In this document: positions 49,101 through 57,699 of the stretch, piece after piece
Layout of the letters: the number at the start of each line of letters is the position of its first letter
Numbering within the stretch: position 1 is the stretch's first letter
Assembly (NCBI RefSeq): GCF_964355755.1
Contig: NC_092672.1
Coordinates: 12,460,501 to 12,524,500, forward strand
DNA from: Antedon mediterranea
Taxonomy: Eukaryota; Echinodermata; Crinoidea; Comatulida; Antedonidae
Reading direction: 5' to 3'
DNA: 64,000 bases
Position numbers and translations under genes: made by a program
Notes under the pieces: model-generated
Database searches by the model: none
What the model saw: the letters and a program-made list of their open reading frames with translations, nothing else
Told to the model about the DNA's origin: nothing

Positions 49101-52100
49101 GCCATACATATTATTTTATCAAATATAAAGAAAACCAAATGATGAGTCTAACCCTTTCTTGCCGATTCCACTGCCAATGACGTGTAATCAGACTCTCTGG
49201 AATCAGATGTAGAAGCCTCGTCTAAAGAAAGTTCGTTGAAAGATGTTCTTTCTTTCATCTTTGATGTAATTTCTTCCACTACAGCCTCTTCAAATATTCT
49301 CTGGGATTGCTTGAATCTGGAGTTTTCTGTCGGCGAAAATGTATAACTAAAAATGATTATTTGTGTCGTGTTGCACTCATAACGAATAAAATGGTTATAT
49401 TATTATATACTAGAGCAGTGAAATATCACTTATATGCCTGTATAAACTCCACAGTTTAACAAGTACTACTTTATATTAATAATAATAAAACAATAATATA
49501 AACAACACTCCTATGAAGTTATAGTGTGATAATTTTGTGTTTCTTTCAGTATCAGCATGTATAATACACTACATTAATTTATTATTTACATTAAGTTGGT
49601 TTATTTACTTTTTTTTAAGAAAAGAAATTACTATTTTAGATCTTGTCATGCAATTAATTTGTTGTTTATTAATTCGTGCGAGGACTTGTTAGGCCTATTA
49701 CTATTAGTAAAGTGATTATATGCGAAACGACCACACTTTACTTATGCAAAATGATCGTCAAAAATATTAAAAAAAATAATCAAACCTTCCACTGAAAACA
49801 CAGAGTCAGAAGATATAGAACATTCGAAATCAGATATTGAAGGTGTTGAAACTGCACCTTGTAAATGGAATTTGGTTTCAGTTGACGTTTGTTTTTCCAT
49901 CTTTGCTGTGATGTGTTCAGGCGTTTTCTGAGATCTTCCTGCAATTCATTATAATATATTTTTTATACAATATATAGAACGTCTAACATTTCACTTTTAT
50001 GTATGTTTCTATACTGTATGAGTGCATCTTAACTTGATTATGATCACCAATACTGTTTGTTTAGAATAATAAAAATACCCTTGTAATAGAAATTATAGTA
50101 GATAATCATCATACCTGTTTTTACTGGATCCAAAGAAGAGATTGCTGATGATTCCAGTTGGGAATCAGATTTAGATGTTGACATATCTGAACTTCCTTCA
50201 CCATCATCCATTTCTTCCTTTATTAACTGTGTTGCAAGTTTTTCTGCAAGTGCATCTTCCCGTATTTCCTTGTTGAGCTCCATAACTGTAAAAAAAAAAA
50301 GCAAGGTTGTACGGTACACATCTTAGAGATAAATTAAAATATGAAAATTAGAGAAATGAGATCTATCAAAAAATCATCATCATCACATGTAAATAAAATA
50401 AATATAGGCCTATGTAAGTCATATAAGTAATTATAGACCAAAATGCATTTAAGTATTTAATTAAAATATTATTTCCAATGTACCTTACCGGTACGTGTTT
50501 ACCTTTATTATGATACTAATTAATCTCTATAAACAAATTGGCCAAAGCACGCAATTATGCGTATGTTGAACGAAGAAGAAAGAGAGAGTTTCTCTCTTTT
50601 GTGGGGACAGCCCACTTTGAACGAACAGTTAATGTGTCATTTGGTATTGTTGACTTCTTCTTTTCAAACTTACCGTCGATATCTTCCTTCTTCCACTTGT
50701 CACAGTCTTTTCCAATTGCTTGAAACAATGTCGTTGTAATAACAATACCATCAGTAGATGGTTCGTTGGATTTAAATCTACAATATATGAATAATGAACT
50801 CCAAAAGGTCGGATTTAAAAAAAGTAGAATGTATCCAATAGTTCATCTTAAAATATTAATATATTTTAAATAAAAACACAAGTAAATAAGCAAATGACAT
50901 ACCTTCAGCAGCAGCATTTGCATAAAAAGCGTCGTCACCATCACTGTCAATATCATTATCATCATCGTCATTATAATCATCATCATCATAATCATTATTA
51001 TCAATCGTTGATACCTGAAGTTTCGTGTTTGAGTAACGGGTTTTCATTCCTTTTCGAATATTTATTATTATTCGAAAAGGAATGAAAACCCGTTACTCAA
51101 ACACGAAACTTCAGGTATCAACTATTTATAATAAGAACCTCACTAATGCCAATTTCTGTATTTTATATATTAATATACTCAGCACCAAACTTACTATAAA
51201 AAGGTAAACCAAACAACTCTTTTAATGTTGTCAATTGCATTAAAGATAAAGTTGTTTATTAAATGGTTCAAATAACAAAAGAGTGATGTATATTTTATTT
51301 TATAAAAAAACTTTGTTCTTTTGTTACCTTTGTCCAAGCATGGCCTTTACACAACTAGTTTTTCCAGCACCTTCTTTCCCGAGAAACATACATCTTGAAT
51401 TTACAACTGCAATATGGCCATTTTCAAGTTCATTTTGAAATGATCTAATTGCGCTCTCACCTCTAGCTAATATTTCAACTGGAACTAAATTGCAATTAAA
51501 ATAAATGCAAAATATACAAAAACAAATACAAATATTTTGAATCAATTCAAAGCCATAGTTTAAAAAATGTCATTATGACAGCTCATCTTTGTCACATTCG
51601 TACAGTTCAAAGGTACAGTACAATGTTCAATGTGTGTCATTAGTAATACACAGTTTAATATTCATGTTGCAAAACTCAATCAAAGTGTATTAATAAAAAC
51701 TTACTGTCAAATAACTCCAATATCTTATTTTTCTTTTCTTTGGAGATATCACTATTATCCTTCAAAGCAGATGCTGGTGTTTGTCCACGCTATACAAAAA
51801 AAATGTATTAAAGTATTATCCACTGTTACTTTACTAATCTATATATACATTTACGTAAGGGAAACAATCAATCACCCCTTACTTCTAGAATTTTTACTCG
51901 ATGGTATATAAAGTTGGTTCGTACTTTCGGTACTGATTTTAACCACCTTATGTAACTCTGTTTACTAATTAAATTGAGTTAGATAATTATTTATTGACGA
52001 TTAAAGCAAATTTACGATTTGCCCCGAATAGAGATGTTTTTCACAAATTGTTTTACATTATATAAACACATACAAATAAACTTTATTACTGACAGTTGCT

Positions 52101-55100
52101 TCTCAACGTTTGTATTACTTAATAATGTAATTACAAAAAAAATATAAACGTCGTAGTGGTGTATCATTACATGTACTGTACTGCACTTTAATCGACTATG
52201 ACGGTGACAGTTTCAACAAAGTATTAAATCGCAATGTTTAAATGTATTTAGTGGTATATTATTTGTAAAACATGAAAACAATTAATATTTCGTTACTAAA
52301 TGGATAAAGAATATATTAACAAATTGTTCCTATTTGCACTCATCCTCTTTTCCATCCCTCAACCCTAATGTTACATACAAAACACAACTTAAGTTTGTTT
52401 AAATTTGACTCAAACAATTGGTCTCATTTTGTGACAAGTTTCTCTTTCGGAAGTAATTCACAGGCTGCTAATTTTAGTTGAGTACATAAATCACCGTTTT
52501 TATTTATTCGTTATTGTAAATGACATTTATTGTCCTGTGGTACGTACATTTGAAATAGCCAGTTTTTTAACGCTGAAATTACTATGTATTCGAGAAGCAT
52601 CTGTGGACGACCTAGATGCGAGCGAAGCGAGTAAACTATAGTAATTTACATATTCCGGATTGTAATAAACACATGCATAAGCTAATAGTGTGCACACGTT
52701 AATATGACACAATCTGAGTACGTTTGCACTAACAAACAACAATACTGCGCTATATCAAGTACCAGTTATTATTTTTAAAAAGGCTATTAAAAAAAATATT
52801 ATAAAAGAATGGTTGATACTGATTAAATGTACATGTTAATTATCGCATCTATGAGAAATTATCACCACTAGCAGTAACCCGTGCTCCGCATGGTCTTTGT
52901 CGGCTTTAATATATGATTATATACTAATTCGCATGGGATGAGTAAGTATCATATAAGCGCACTCTTCCCTCATAAAACGCCATGGATTTTTTATACACCA
53001 AGTATTCCCTCACTTTTAAGTAACTATGAGCTACAAAATGAAAGCAATACTGGATATGGGACTTTCCGGAAATGGAAAAATTGTGCTGTGTGAATAAGAT
53101 GATGCGCGCAATAACATAACGAAAGTATAAAATGGCGAACTATATTATTTTGGGTGTTTTCGGTGGTATTAATTATTATTTTGATACATTGAAATAAAAA
53201 GTGAACAAAAATTGAACGGAATAGAAAGTGCATGAGATTAAAACATTTTAATAAAGTATTGGAATAAATCAACACAAAAAATAGTCGAATTTGGCAATGA
53301 GCTCGGACACAAACTATTACTTTTTGGGTGTATGTTTTTTTTTAGACAAAAAAATTACTGCTATTGTTTGCATTTTTTGTGTTTATCCTTAAAAAAAATC
53401 AGGAAAGTGACATAGCCTATCGTGTGCGGCCCATCAGTAAACATCAGTGTGCCAAATGTAAGTTCAGTGGTTTTGGAAGAGATACATAAAATTTAAAAAA
53501 ATTAGTAGCATTAATATTTAGATGCTAACATAATGTCTTTAAACAATTGCCGCCCTTTCTGATATTGTTTGGCTCCATCAAGATAATGATTACTGTGTAT
53601 TAGTTAACAAAAGATTTGTAATATTTTAAAGTTGATAGATACTCCTAATCAAAATAAGAGTATACCTTGGATATGTAGGCGTAATGGTTTGCTAATAAGC
53701 ACAATTTAAAAATGCAAATGCAATGTTGTTGCATTAATTGATGGTACCTTGTTTGTTGCTTTAAGTGATGCTCCGTACGCTATGAGACTGTTCACTATTT
53801 CTAGATTACCACTCGTGCCAATCCTAACGTGTTCATGTAGCGGTGTGTTTCCCTCCTGGAAAGCAGAAAGTTGTATGTATAATAATATACATTTTACACT
53901 TTAGATACTAGAACTAAGGTTTAAACAAATTTAATATGTATTCGTTCTGCTCCTACAATTATAACAAGCAATTAACTACTACATCTAATTATTGTATATT
54001 TTGCTTCTCGTGGGCTACTCGTCTTTCAGTAGGTAACTTCGATGATCATCCCTGCCAAATCGGAAGGACTTGTCTGGCGGGTGTAGGCGATTATACAAGT
54101 ATAATTATTTAAACTCTGGCGGCAAATGGAAATGCGTCTGGCAGATGGACAGCCGAGAATGAGTCCAACGGATGTGAAGCATATATGTCTATCGATTATA
54201 GAATGAAAGTTAGATGATAAATCTGAATTAGGGTAAAAAATTGACTTCAGTAATGTAAACGGAGTCCCATCGTTTTATGACTTTTTATGAAATCATACAC
54301 ATAAGCGCCATTATTGGTTCGGCATCATAGTCCGCAAGGTCTATGGTCAAGAAATTATTAAGTAAATGGAGTATGTTGTTAATTGTCTACGATACTGTAG
54401 ACCACAGTATGACATTACTGTAAATAATACAACTAGTTGATTTTAATTGGGACGTGGAGAGGTGTTAGCAATGAACATACTTTTGAAAGTATTGGTATTA
54501 CCGTCTTTGATAAATAAATAACTTTTTACACAATGAAAATAAATTAAACAAACACAAGGTTTGTTTATAATAATGGGAGCTCATTCAAAATAATAACATT
54601 AATAATTGTTTAAATCATTTTAAAAGAGTAATTTACATTGTTTGTTGCTGTGATTGATGCTCCGTGAGCTATGAGACTGTTCACTATCTCTACATTACCA
54701 TGGCCATACCTAACGTGTTCATGTAGGAGTGTGCTTCCATCCTGGAAAGAAGAAATTAGATTAAACTTGACGCATTTTTTTTAAGAATACAGGTAGTATT
54801 ATATTACATATTTATCCTTTTCTACATTCATTTTGTAATTATTTAATAGTGACTGTAAATCATAATAAGGTAATAAGAAAATAAGAAGAAAATAATACAA
54901 TTTGCTGAGTTTAATTATTATAATACAGATGGGTTAGCATTGAACACATTTTAAGAAAATAATAATACAACTTGTACCCTGGAAAGAAGAAAGTTAGATT
55001 AAACTTGACGCATTGTTTTTAAAGAATACAGGTAGTATTATAATTATTACATATTTATCCTTTTCTATATCTCATTTTGTAGTTTATTGAGAGTGACTGT

Positions 55101-57393
55101 ATTATAAAGAAGATATGGTTTTAAGAAAATAATACAACTTGCTGATTTTAATTATTATAATACAGAAGGGTTAGCAATGAACACATTTTAAAAGTATTAA
55201 TTTAGGCTCTTGTTCAATCTAAAATGCTACAGCTACACAATTTTAATATATTTTAAATTGTATTTTTGCTTTGATAATAACTATACATTTTTCAAATGAA
55301 AAACACATTAAACGAATCTAGGATTTGCTTATAACGGGGGACAATTTAAATTCAATTGTAATGTTAACTAATACGAATAATTACGTTACGATTTTTAAAT
55401 CATTGTAAAAGAGTAATTTACATTGTTTGTTGCTGTGATTGATGCTCCGTGAGCTACGAGACTGTTCACTATCTCTACATTACCACGGCCATACAAAACG
55501 TGTGTATGTAGCGGTGTGTTTCCATCCTGGAAAGAAGAAAGTTAGATTAAACTTGACGCATTTTTTTAAGAATACAAGTATTATTATATTACATATTTAT
55601 CATTTTCTATATTCATTTTGTAGTTTATTGAGAGTGACTGTAAATTATAAAGAAGACCTGGTTTTAAGAAAATAATACAACTGGCTGATTTTAATTACTA
55701 TAATACAGAAGGGTTAGCAATGAACACATTTTAAAAGTATTGATTTAGCGTCTTGTTCAATCTAAAATGCTACAGCTACACTATTTTTAATATATTTTAA
55801 ATTATATTTTTGGTTTGATAATAACTATACATTTTTTCCAATGAAAAACACATTAAACGAATCTAGTGTTTGTTTATAATGGTAGGTAATTTAGATTAAT
55901 TTATAGTGTTAACTAATGCGAATAATTACGTTAATGATTTTTAAATCATTTTAAAAGAGTAATTTACATTGTTTGTTGCTGTGATTGATGCTCCGTGAGC
56001 TATGAGACTGTTCACTATCTCTACATTACCACAGCCATACCTAACGTGTTCATGTAGCGGTGTGTCTCCATTCTGGAAAGAAGAAAGTTAGTTTAAACTT
56101 GACGCATTTTTTTTAAGAATACAGGTAGTATTATATTACATATTTATCCTTTTCTACATTCATTTTGTAATTATTTAATAGTGACTGTAAATTATAATAA
56201 GGTAATAAGAAAATAAGAAGAAAATAATACAATTTGCTGAGTTTAATTATTATAATACAGGTTAGCATTGAACACATTTTAAGAAAATAATAATACAACT
56301 TGTACCCTGGAAAGAAGAAAGTTAGATTAAACTTGATGCATTTTTTTTTAAGAATACAGGTAGTATTATATTACATATTTATCCTTTTCTATATTTCATT
56401 TTGTAGTTTATTGAGAGTGACTGTAAATTATAAATAAGACATGGTTTTAAGAAAATAATACAACTTGCTGATTTTAATTATTATAATACAGAGGGGTTAG
56501 CAATGAACACATTTTAAAAGTATTGATTTAGCGTCTTTTTCGATCTAAAACGCTACAGCTACACGATTTTCAATATATTTTAAATTGTATTTTTGCTTTG
56601 ATAATAACTATACATTTTTTCTACTAAAGAAAAACACAATAAACGAATCTAGAGTTTGCTTATAACGGGGGACAATTTAAATTCACTTGTAATGTTAACT
56701 AATACGAATAATTACGTTACGATTTTTAAATCATTGTAAAAGAGTAATTTACATTGTTTGTTGCTGTGATTGATGCTCCGTGGGCTATGAGACTGTTCAC
56801 TATCTCTACATTACCACGGCCATACACAACGTGTCTATGTAGCGGTGTGTTTCCATCCTGGAAAGAAGAAAGTTAGATTAAACTTGACGCATTTTTTTAA
56901 GAATACAAGTATTATTATATTACATATTTATCCTTTTCTATATTAATTTTGTAATTCATTAAGAGTGACTGTAAATTATACAGAAAAACCTGGTATTAAG
57001 AAAATAATACAACTTGCTGATTTTAATTATTATAATACAGAGGGGTTAGCACTGAACACATTTTAAAAGTATTAATTTAGCGTCTTGTTCATTCTAAAAT
57101 GCTACAGCTACACGATTTTCAATATAATTGTATTTTTGCTTTGATAACAACTATACATTTTCCAATGAAAAACACATTAAACGAATCTAGGGTTTGCATA
57201 TAACGGGAGATAATGTAAATTCACTTGAGTGTTAACTAATACGAATAATTACGTTAATGATTTTTAAATCATTGTAAGAGCAATTTACATTGTTTGTTGC
57301 TGTGATTGATGCTCCGTGAGCTATGAGACTGTTCACTATCTCTACATTATCAACGCCAAACAAAAAGTATTCATGTAGTGGTGTATTTCCCTC
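39645..57393 (-). CDS. Roco-type gene: ankyrin repeats, Roc GTPase, COR, tandem death-effector-like domains (5' end open)
   Basis: Twenty-three exons on the minus strand can be joined, with GT-AG sites and matching phases at all but one junction, to give about 1,260 residues. Order: six ankyrin exons plus a partial repeat (57393-51705); Roc GTPase with G1 GKEGAGKT, switch I NEPSTDG, G3 DYAG and G4 THMD (51484-47807); COR (47651-45397); a C-terminal Cys/His piece (45141-44746); a linker (44564-44490); and a last exon with two death-effector-like folds ending in TAG at 39645. Known Roco proteins use Roc-COR for GTP-dependent dimerisation. DAPK1 combines ankyrin repeats, Roc-COR and a death domain, but there is no kinase here. 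The likely role is intracellular signalling through death-fold adaptors. The start codon and any upstream exons were not found. The junction 46583/46507 does not close in frame with simple splicing. Confidence 0.8.
40764..43100. mobile_element. hAT-like element, 2337 bp, in the last intron
   Basis: The ends are CAGGGCTGCAAATTAA and a perfect 16-bp inverted copy at 43085-43100. GAAAA flanks both sides (40759-40763 and 43101-43105), a 5-bp duplication as seen in some hAT groups. There is no recognisable transposase. The interior has G and C homopolymers (about 40935, 41019, 41867) and a 51-bp tandem duplication at 41664-41765. GGTCGCAAATGCGACC lies just inside the 3' end. Confidence 0.8.
43312..44075 (+). 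mobile_element. E-family rolling-circle-like element with a D-like core
   Basis: The head AGTCGC/GCGACT hairpin (43312-43329) is followed by a GTCG/GTCT microsatellite, then a D-like core from about 43430 (ATTCCTTATGGCCAGGAATC) to about 43925. The microsatellite block and TATCACTATGC then recur, and the tail CGCGACT (44049-44055) precedes GGCTGTTGGCC. The tail arm is the inverse of the head arm, as in families A-D, but the sequences differ and there is no CTAG. It lies in the intron between exons 22 and 23. Confidence 0.6.
44490..44564 (-). CDS. Exon 22: Ser/Thr/Glu linker
   Basis: 75 nt, phase 1 both ends, donor GTAAGT. It encodes a short polar linker (AEQNATEGEREKTFETRMSS) between the Roco tail and the last exon. 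Phase agreement with exons 21 and 23 is the main support. Confidence 0.7.
44746..44950 (-). CDS. Exon 21: Cys/His-containing Roco tail
   Basis: 205 nt, phase 0 in, phase 1 out. It contains YKLRVLCTVCDPNKHHLHNL and later VECGKNDAMDTAHIKRLFLP. The CxxC...HH...C...H spacing is like the small zinc-ribbon-like tail seen after COR in several invertebrate Roco proteins. Confidence 0.75.
45037..45141 (-). CDS. Exon 20: post-COR segment
   Basis: 105 nt, phase 0 both ends. It encodes LEIYRLRIWSP and then an acidic linker ending PSVCMEV across the junction. It has the usual strand pattern after COR in large Roco proteins. Confidence 0.75.
45397..45699 (-). CDS. Exon 19: C-terminal COR
   Basis: 303 nt, phase 0 both ends, donor GTATAT. 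It contains RVFLVPCRMKVDNE and PTDFLPDAVYHTLVVAFLEL, matching the FLPDGLF-type block of COR, and a closing segment HRVSLGVVKIN. Confidence 0.85.
46333..46507 (-). CDS. Exon 18: COR domain (5' boundary uncertain)
   Basis: The coding frame reads DTVKTIFTQKQLMQLWNKLS and continues to GCG-GTAAGT, phase 0 out. Acceptor GTTTAG at 46508 would begin TGATAC, a stop in phase 0. Acceptor GATACAG ending at 46500 suits phase 1. The intron to exon 17 is only about 75-83 nt. Confidence 0.75.
46583..46777 (-). CDS. Exon 17: COR domain
   Basis: 195 nt, phase 0 in. It contains CGISTDGLLHALTYLNDIGA and then HIMIQMLTKVITVV, characteristic of COR. The donor AAAAAG-GTAGGC leaves phase 0, but the next exon needs another phase. 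A GC donor 4 nt on (GTAG-GCAGGA) would give phase 1. Confidence 0.8.
47151..47220. repeat. 35-bp direct duplication in an intron
   Basis: GGCTCTTTATAAATC and the following ATCATCATTATCA are present twice in tandem between exons 16 and 17. No function inferred. Confidence 0.6.
47406..47651 (-). CDS. Exon 16: end of Roc and start of COR
   Basis: 246 nt, phase 0 both ends. It contains MYMVDNTVKSHEGIKQLRRN and then VPFKWLDLQERLQ, the usual Roc-to-COR transition of Roco proteins. Confidence 0.85.
47807..47998 (-). CDS. Exon 15: Roc G4 exon
   Basis: 192 nt, phase 0 both ends. It contains FWIRSIYEHTVKRHG and PPICLVATHMDKLKKSK. THMD fits the THxD G4 motif that Roc domains use in place of NKxD. Donor GTAATA. 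Confidence 0.88.
48109..48198 (-). CDS. Exon 14: Roc core strand
   Basis: 90 nt, phase 0 both ends. It encodes FFLTNRVSYCVTFNACDNLD and then DEPANPRDSTT, matching the Roc strand that follows switch II. Confidence 0.85.
48567..48772 (-). CDS. Exon 13: Roc G3 (DxxG) exon
   Basis: 206 nt, phase 1 in, phase 0 out. A basic helix (KIKKRRQKDSWAMKMIRKF) precedes TTIWDYAGQLDYYITHR, where DYAG is the G3 motif and the rest is the Roc switch II region. Donor GTATGT. Confidence 0.88.
49153..49326 (-). CDS. Exon 12: Roc insert, segment 3
   Basis: 174 nt, phase 1 both ends, donor GTTAGA. It contains VEEITSKMKERTS and then a Ser/Asp-rich tail (STSDSRESDYTSLAVES). The likeness to exon 11 in motif order, phase and length suggests exon duplication. 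Confidence 0.72.
49786..49938 (-). CDS. Exon 11: Roc insert, segment 2
   Basis: 153 nt, phase 1 both ends, donor GTTTGA. It contains PEHITAKMEKQTS followed by a Ser/Asp-rich tail (ISSDSVFSVEG). The pattern echoes exon 12. Confidence 0.7.
50115..50285 (-). CDS. Exon 10: Roc insert, segment 1
   Basis: 171 nt, phase 1 both ends. It encodes a charged helix (MELNKEIREDALAEKLATQL) and then a Ser/Asp-rich tail. No family fold is recognised. It is the first of three symmetric exons between switch I and the DYAG motif. Confidence 0.75.
50674..50777 (-). CDS. Exon 9: Roc switch I
   Basis: 104 nt, phase 2 in, phase 1 out, donor GTAAGT. It encodes FKSNEPSTDGIVITTTLFQA and then KWKKEDID. The PST threonine sits where Roc switch I is expected. 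Phase agreement with exon 8 across a 550-bp intron supports the junction and excludes the intervening GAT-repeat frame. Confidence 0.85.
50900..51003 (-). repeat. GAT/AAT-type microsatellite in the Roc intron
   Basis: A low-complexity GATGATGAT/AATGAT tract. On the minus strand it could read as an Asp/Asn-rich exon with donor GAAG-GTATGT, but exons 8 and 9 join in phase without it. Confidence 0.6.
51007..51122. repeat. Perfect 54-bp inverted repeat with 8-nt loop
   Basis: The left arm 51007-51060 is the exact complement of 51069-51122 around TTTATTAT. Perfect identity over 54 bp implies a very recent origin or an assembly artefact. It lies in the intron between exons 8 and 9. Confidence 0.9.
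51328..51484 (-). CDS. Exon 8: start of the Roc GTPase with Walker A
   Basis: 157 nt, phase 1 in, phase 2 out. It encodes a helix-rich lead-in and then RCMFLGKEGAGKTSCVKAML, where GKEGAGKT is the G1/P-loop. Two acceptors 6 nt apart (TTTAG and TTCCAG) keep the same frame, so a two-residue splice variant is possible. Confidence 0.88.
51705..51789 (-). CDS. Exon 7: last partial ankyrin repeat
   Basis: 85 nt, phase 0 in, phase 1 out, donor GTAAGT. It encodes RGQTPASALKDN followed by a Lys-rich helix ending KILELFD, a typical closing half-repeat before a linker. The acceptor is TATAG. Confidence 0.8.
51838..52641 (+). mobile_element. Second Helitron copy, in the intron before the Roc exons
   Basis: It begins A|TCTATATATACATTTACG and is alignable to the 27400-28856 Helitron for most of its length, without the internal expansion. 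The 3' end keeps GCGAGCGAAGCGAG, but the stem is altered and it closes with CTATAG-T rather than CTAG-T. It is an older or end-damaged member of the family. Confidence 0.75.
52868..52900 (-). mobile_element. Helitron 3' end on the minus strand
   Basis: Read on the minus strand: a hairpin CCATGC-GGA-GCACGG (one mismatch), then GTTACTG, CTAG and T. This is a canonical Helitron 3' terminus. The 5' end should lie to the right in the 53 kb region, but I could not place it. Confidence 0.55.
53748..53855 (-). CDS. Exon 6: ankyrin repeat, divergent
   Basis: 108 nt (36 residues), phase 0, begins EGNTPLHEHVRIGTSGN and ends KATNK. It has an extra residue and a GTACCA donor in place of GTAAAT, so it is the older, non-homogenised copy next to the rest of the gene. 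Confidence 0.82.
54637..54741 (-). CDS. Exon 5: ankyrin repeat
   Basis: 105 nt, phase 0. The usual TPLH core is changed to TLLH (DGSTLLHEHV), which may weaken the repeat turn. The intron towards exon 4 is the longer type, with an orphan acceptor near 54976. Confidence 0.8.
55422..55526 (-). CDS. Exon 4: ankyrin repeat
   Basis: 105 nt, phase 0, begins DGNTPLHTHVLYG. The helix has NSLVAHG where its sisters have NSLIAHG. It is followed by the same GTAAAT donor. Confidence 0.82.
55968..56072 (-). CDS. Exon 3: ankyrin repeat
   Basis: 105 nt, phase 0, begins NGDTPLHEHVRYG. The intron between it and exon 2 is the longer type (about 680 bp) and contains an orphan acceptor-like piece near 56305. Confidence 0.82.
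56753..56857 (-). CDS. Exon 2: ankyrin repeat
   Basis: 105 nt, phase 0. It encodes DGNTPLHRHVVYGRGNVEIV and continues as in its sisters. The second half is identical in protein to exons 1, 3 and 5. It lies 536 bp from exon 1. Confidence 0.82.
57289..57393 (-). CDS. Exon 1 of those visible: ankyrin repeat
   Basis: 105 nt, phase 0 at both ends, acceptor TTTCCAG and donor GTAAAT. It encodes one 35-residue ankyrin repeat beginning EGNTPLHEYF with helix VEIVNSLIAHGASI. It is the most diverged at its start of the five 105-nt exons. It is the most 5' exon I can identify, and no start codon is attached. Confidence 0.8.
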
Positions 57394-57515
57394 CTGGAAA
57401 GAAGAAAGTTAGATTAAACTTGACGCATTTTTTTAAAGAATACATGTATTATTATTATATTACATATTTATCCTTTTCTACATTCATTTTGTAATTCATT
57501 AAGAGTGAATGTAAA

Positions 57516-57694
57516 CACCCGATTCTGTAGCTGTGGAAGTGTGGAAGACTGTCGACAGTCTACCAGAGACCTATCTGACTATATTAAGTACCTTTAATAC
57601 ACGATATCGCTGTCATTAATACAGTCAGATAGGTCTCTGGTAGACTGTCGACAGTCTTCCACACTGAGTGTACTAACAGCTACAGAATCGGGTG
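57516..57694. mobile_element. Short MITE with CACCCG termini
   Basis: 179 bp. Ends CACCCGATTCTGTAGCTGT and inverse. Arms of about 75 bp pair around a short centre. Flanks ATGTAAA and ATATAAA differ at one base, consistent with a 7-8 bp target duplication. It splits the intron-repeat sequence found intact beside other ankyrin exons. It is a relative of the element at 35742-36069. Confidence 0.8.
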
Positions 57695-57699
57695 ATATA

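Larger units (their letters stand above)
53856..57288 (-). repeat. Tandemly duplicated ankyrin-exon and intron blocks
   Basis: Exon spacing is 536, 785, 546 and 785 bp and then about 889 bp, with intron sequence recognisable between copies. The longer introns carry an extra acceptor-like piece (CTTTCTTCTTTCCAG then GGTACAAG) near 54976 and 56305 with no exon attached. This indicates duplication of a two-exon block after one exon was lost from a third copy. Confidence 0.75.

Noticed and set aside
50856-51047. Asp-rich minus-strand exon candidate
   Set aside because: It is a GAT microsatellite; exons 8 and 9 join in phase without it and complete the Roc switch I sequence.
54010-54190. Cys-containing plus-strand stretch in an ankyrin intron
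   Set aside because: Too short and interrupted by a stop; no domain could be supported.
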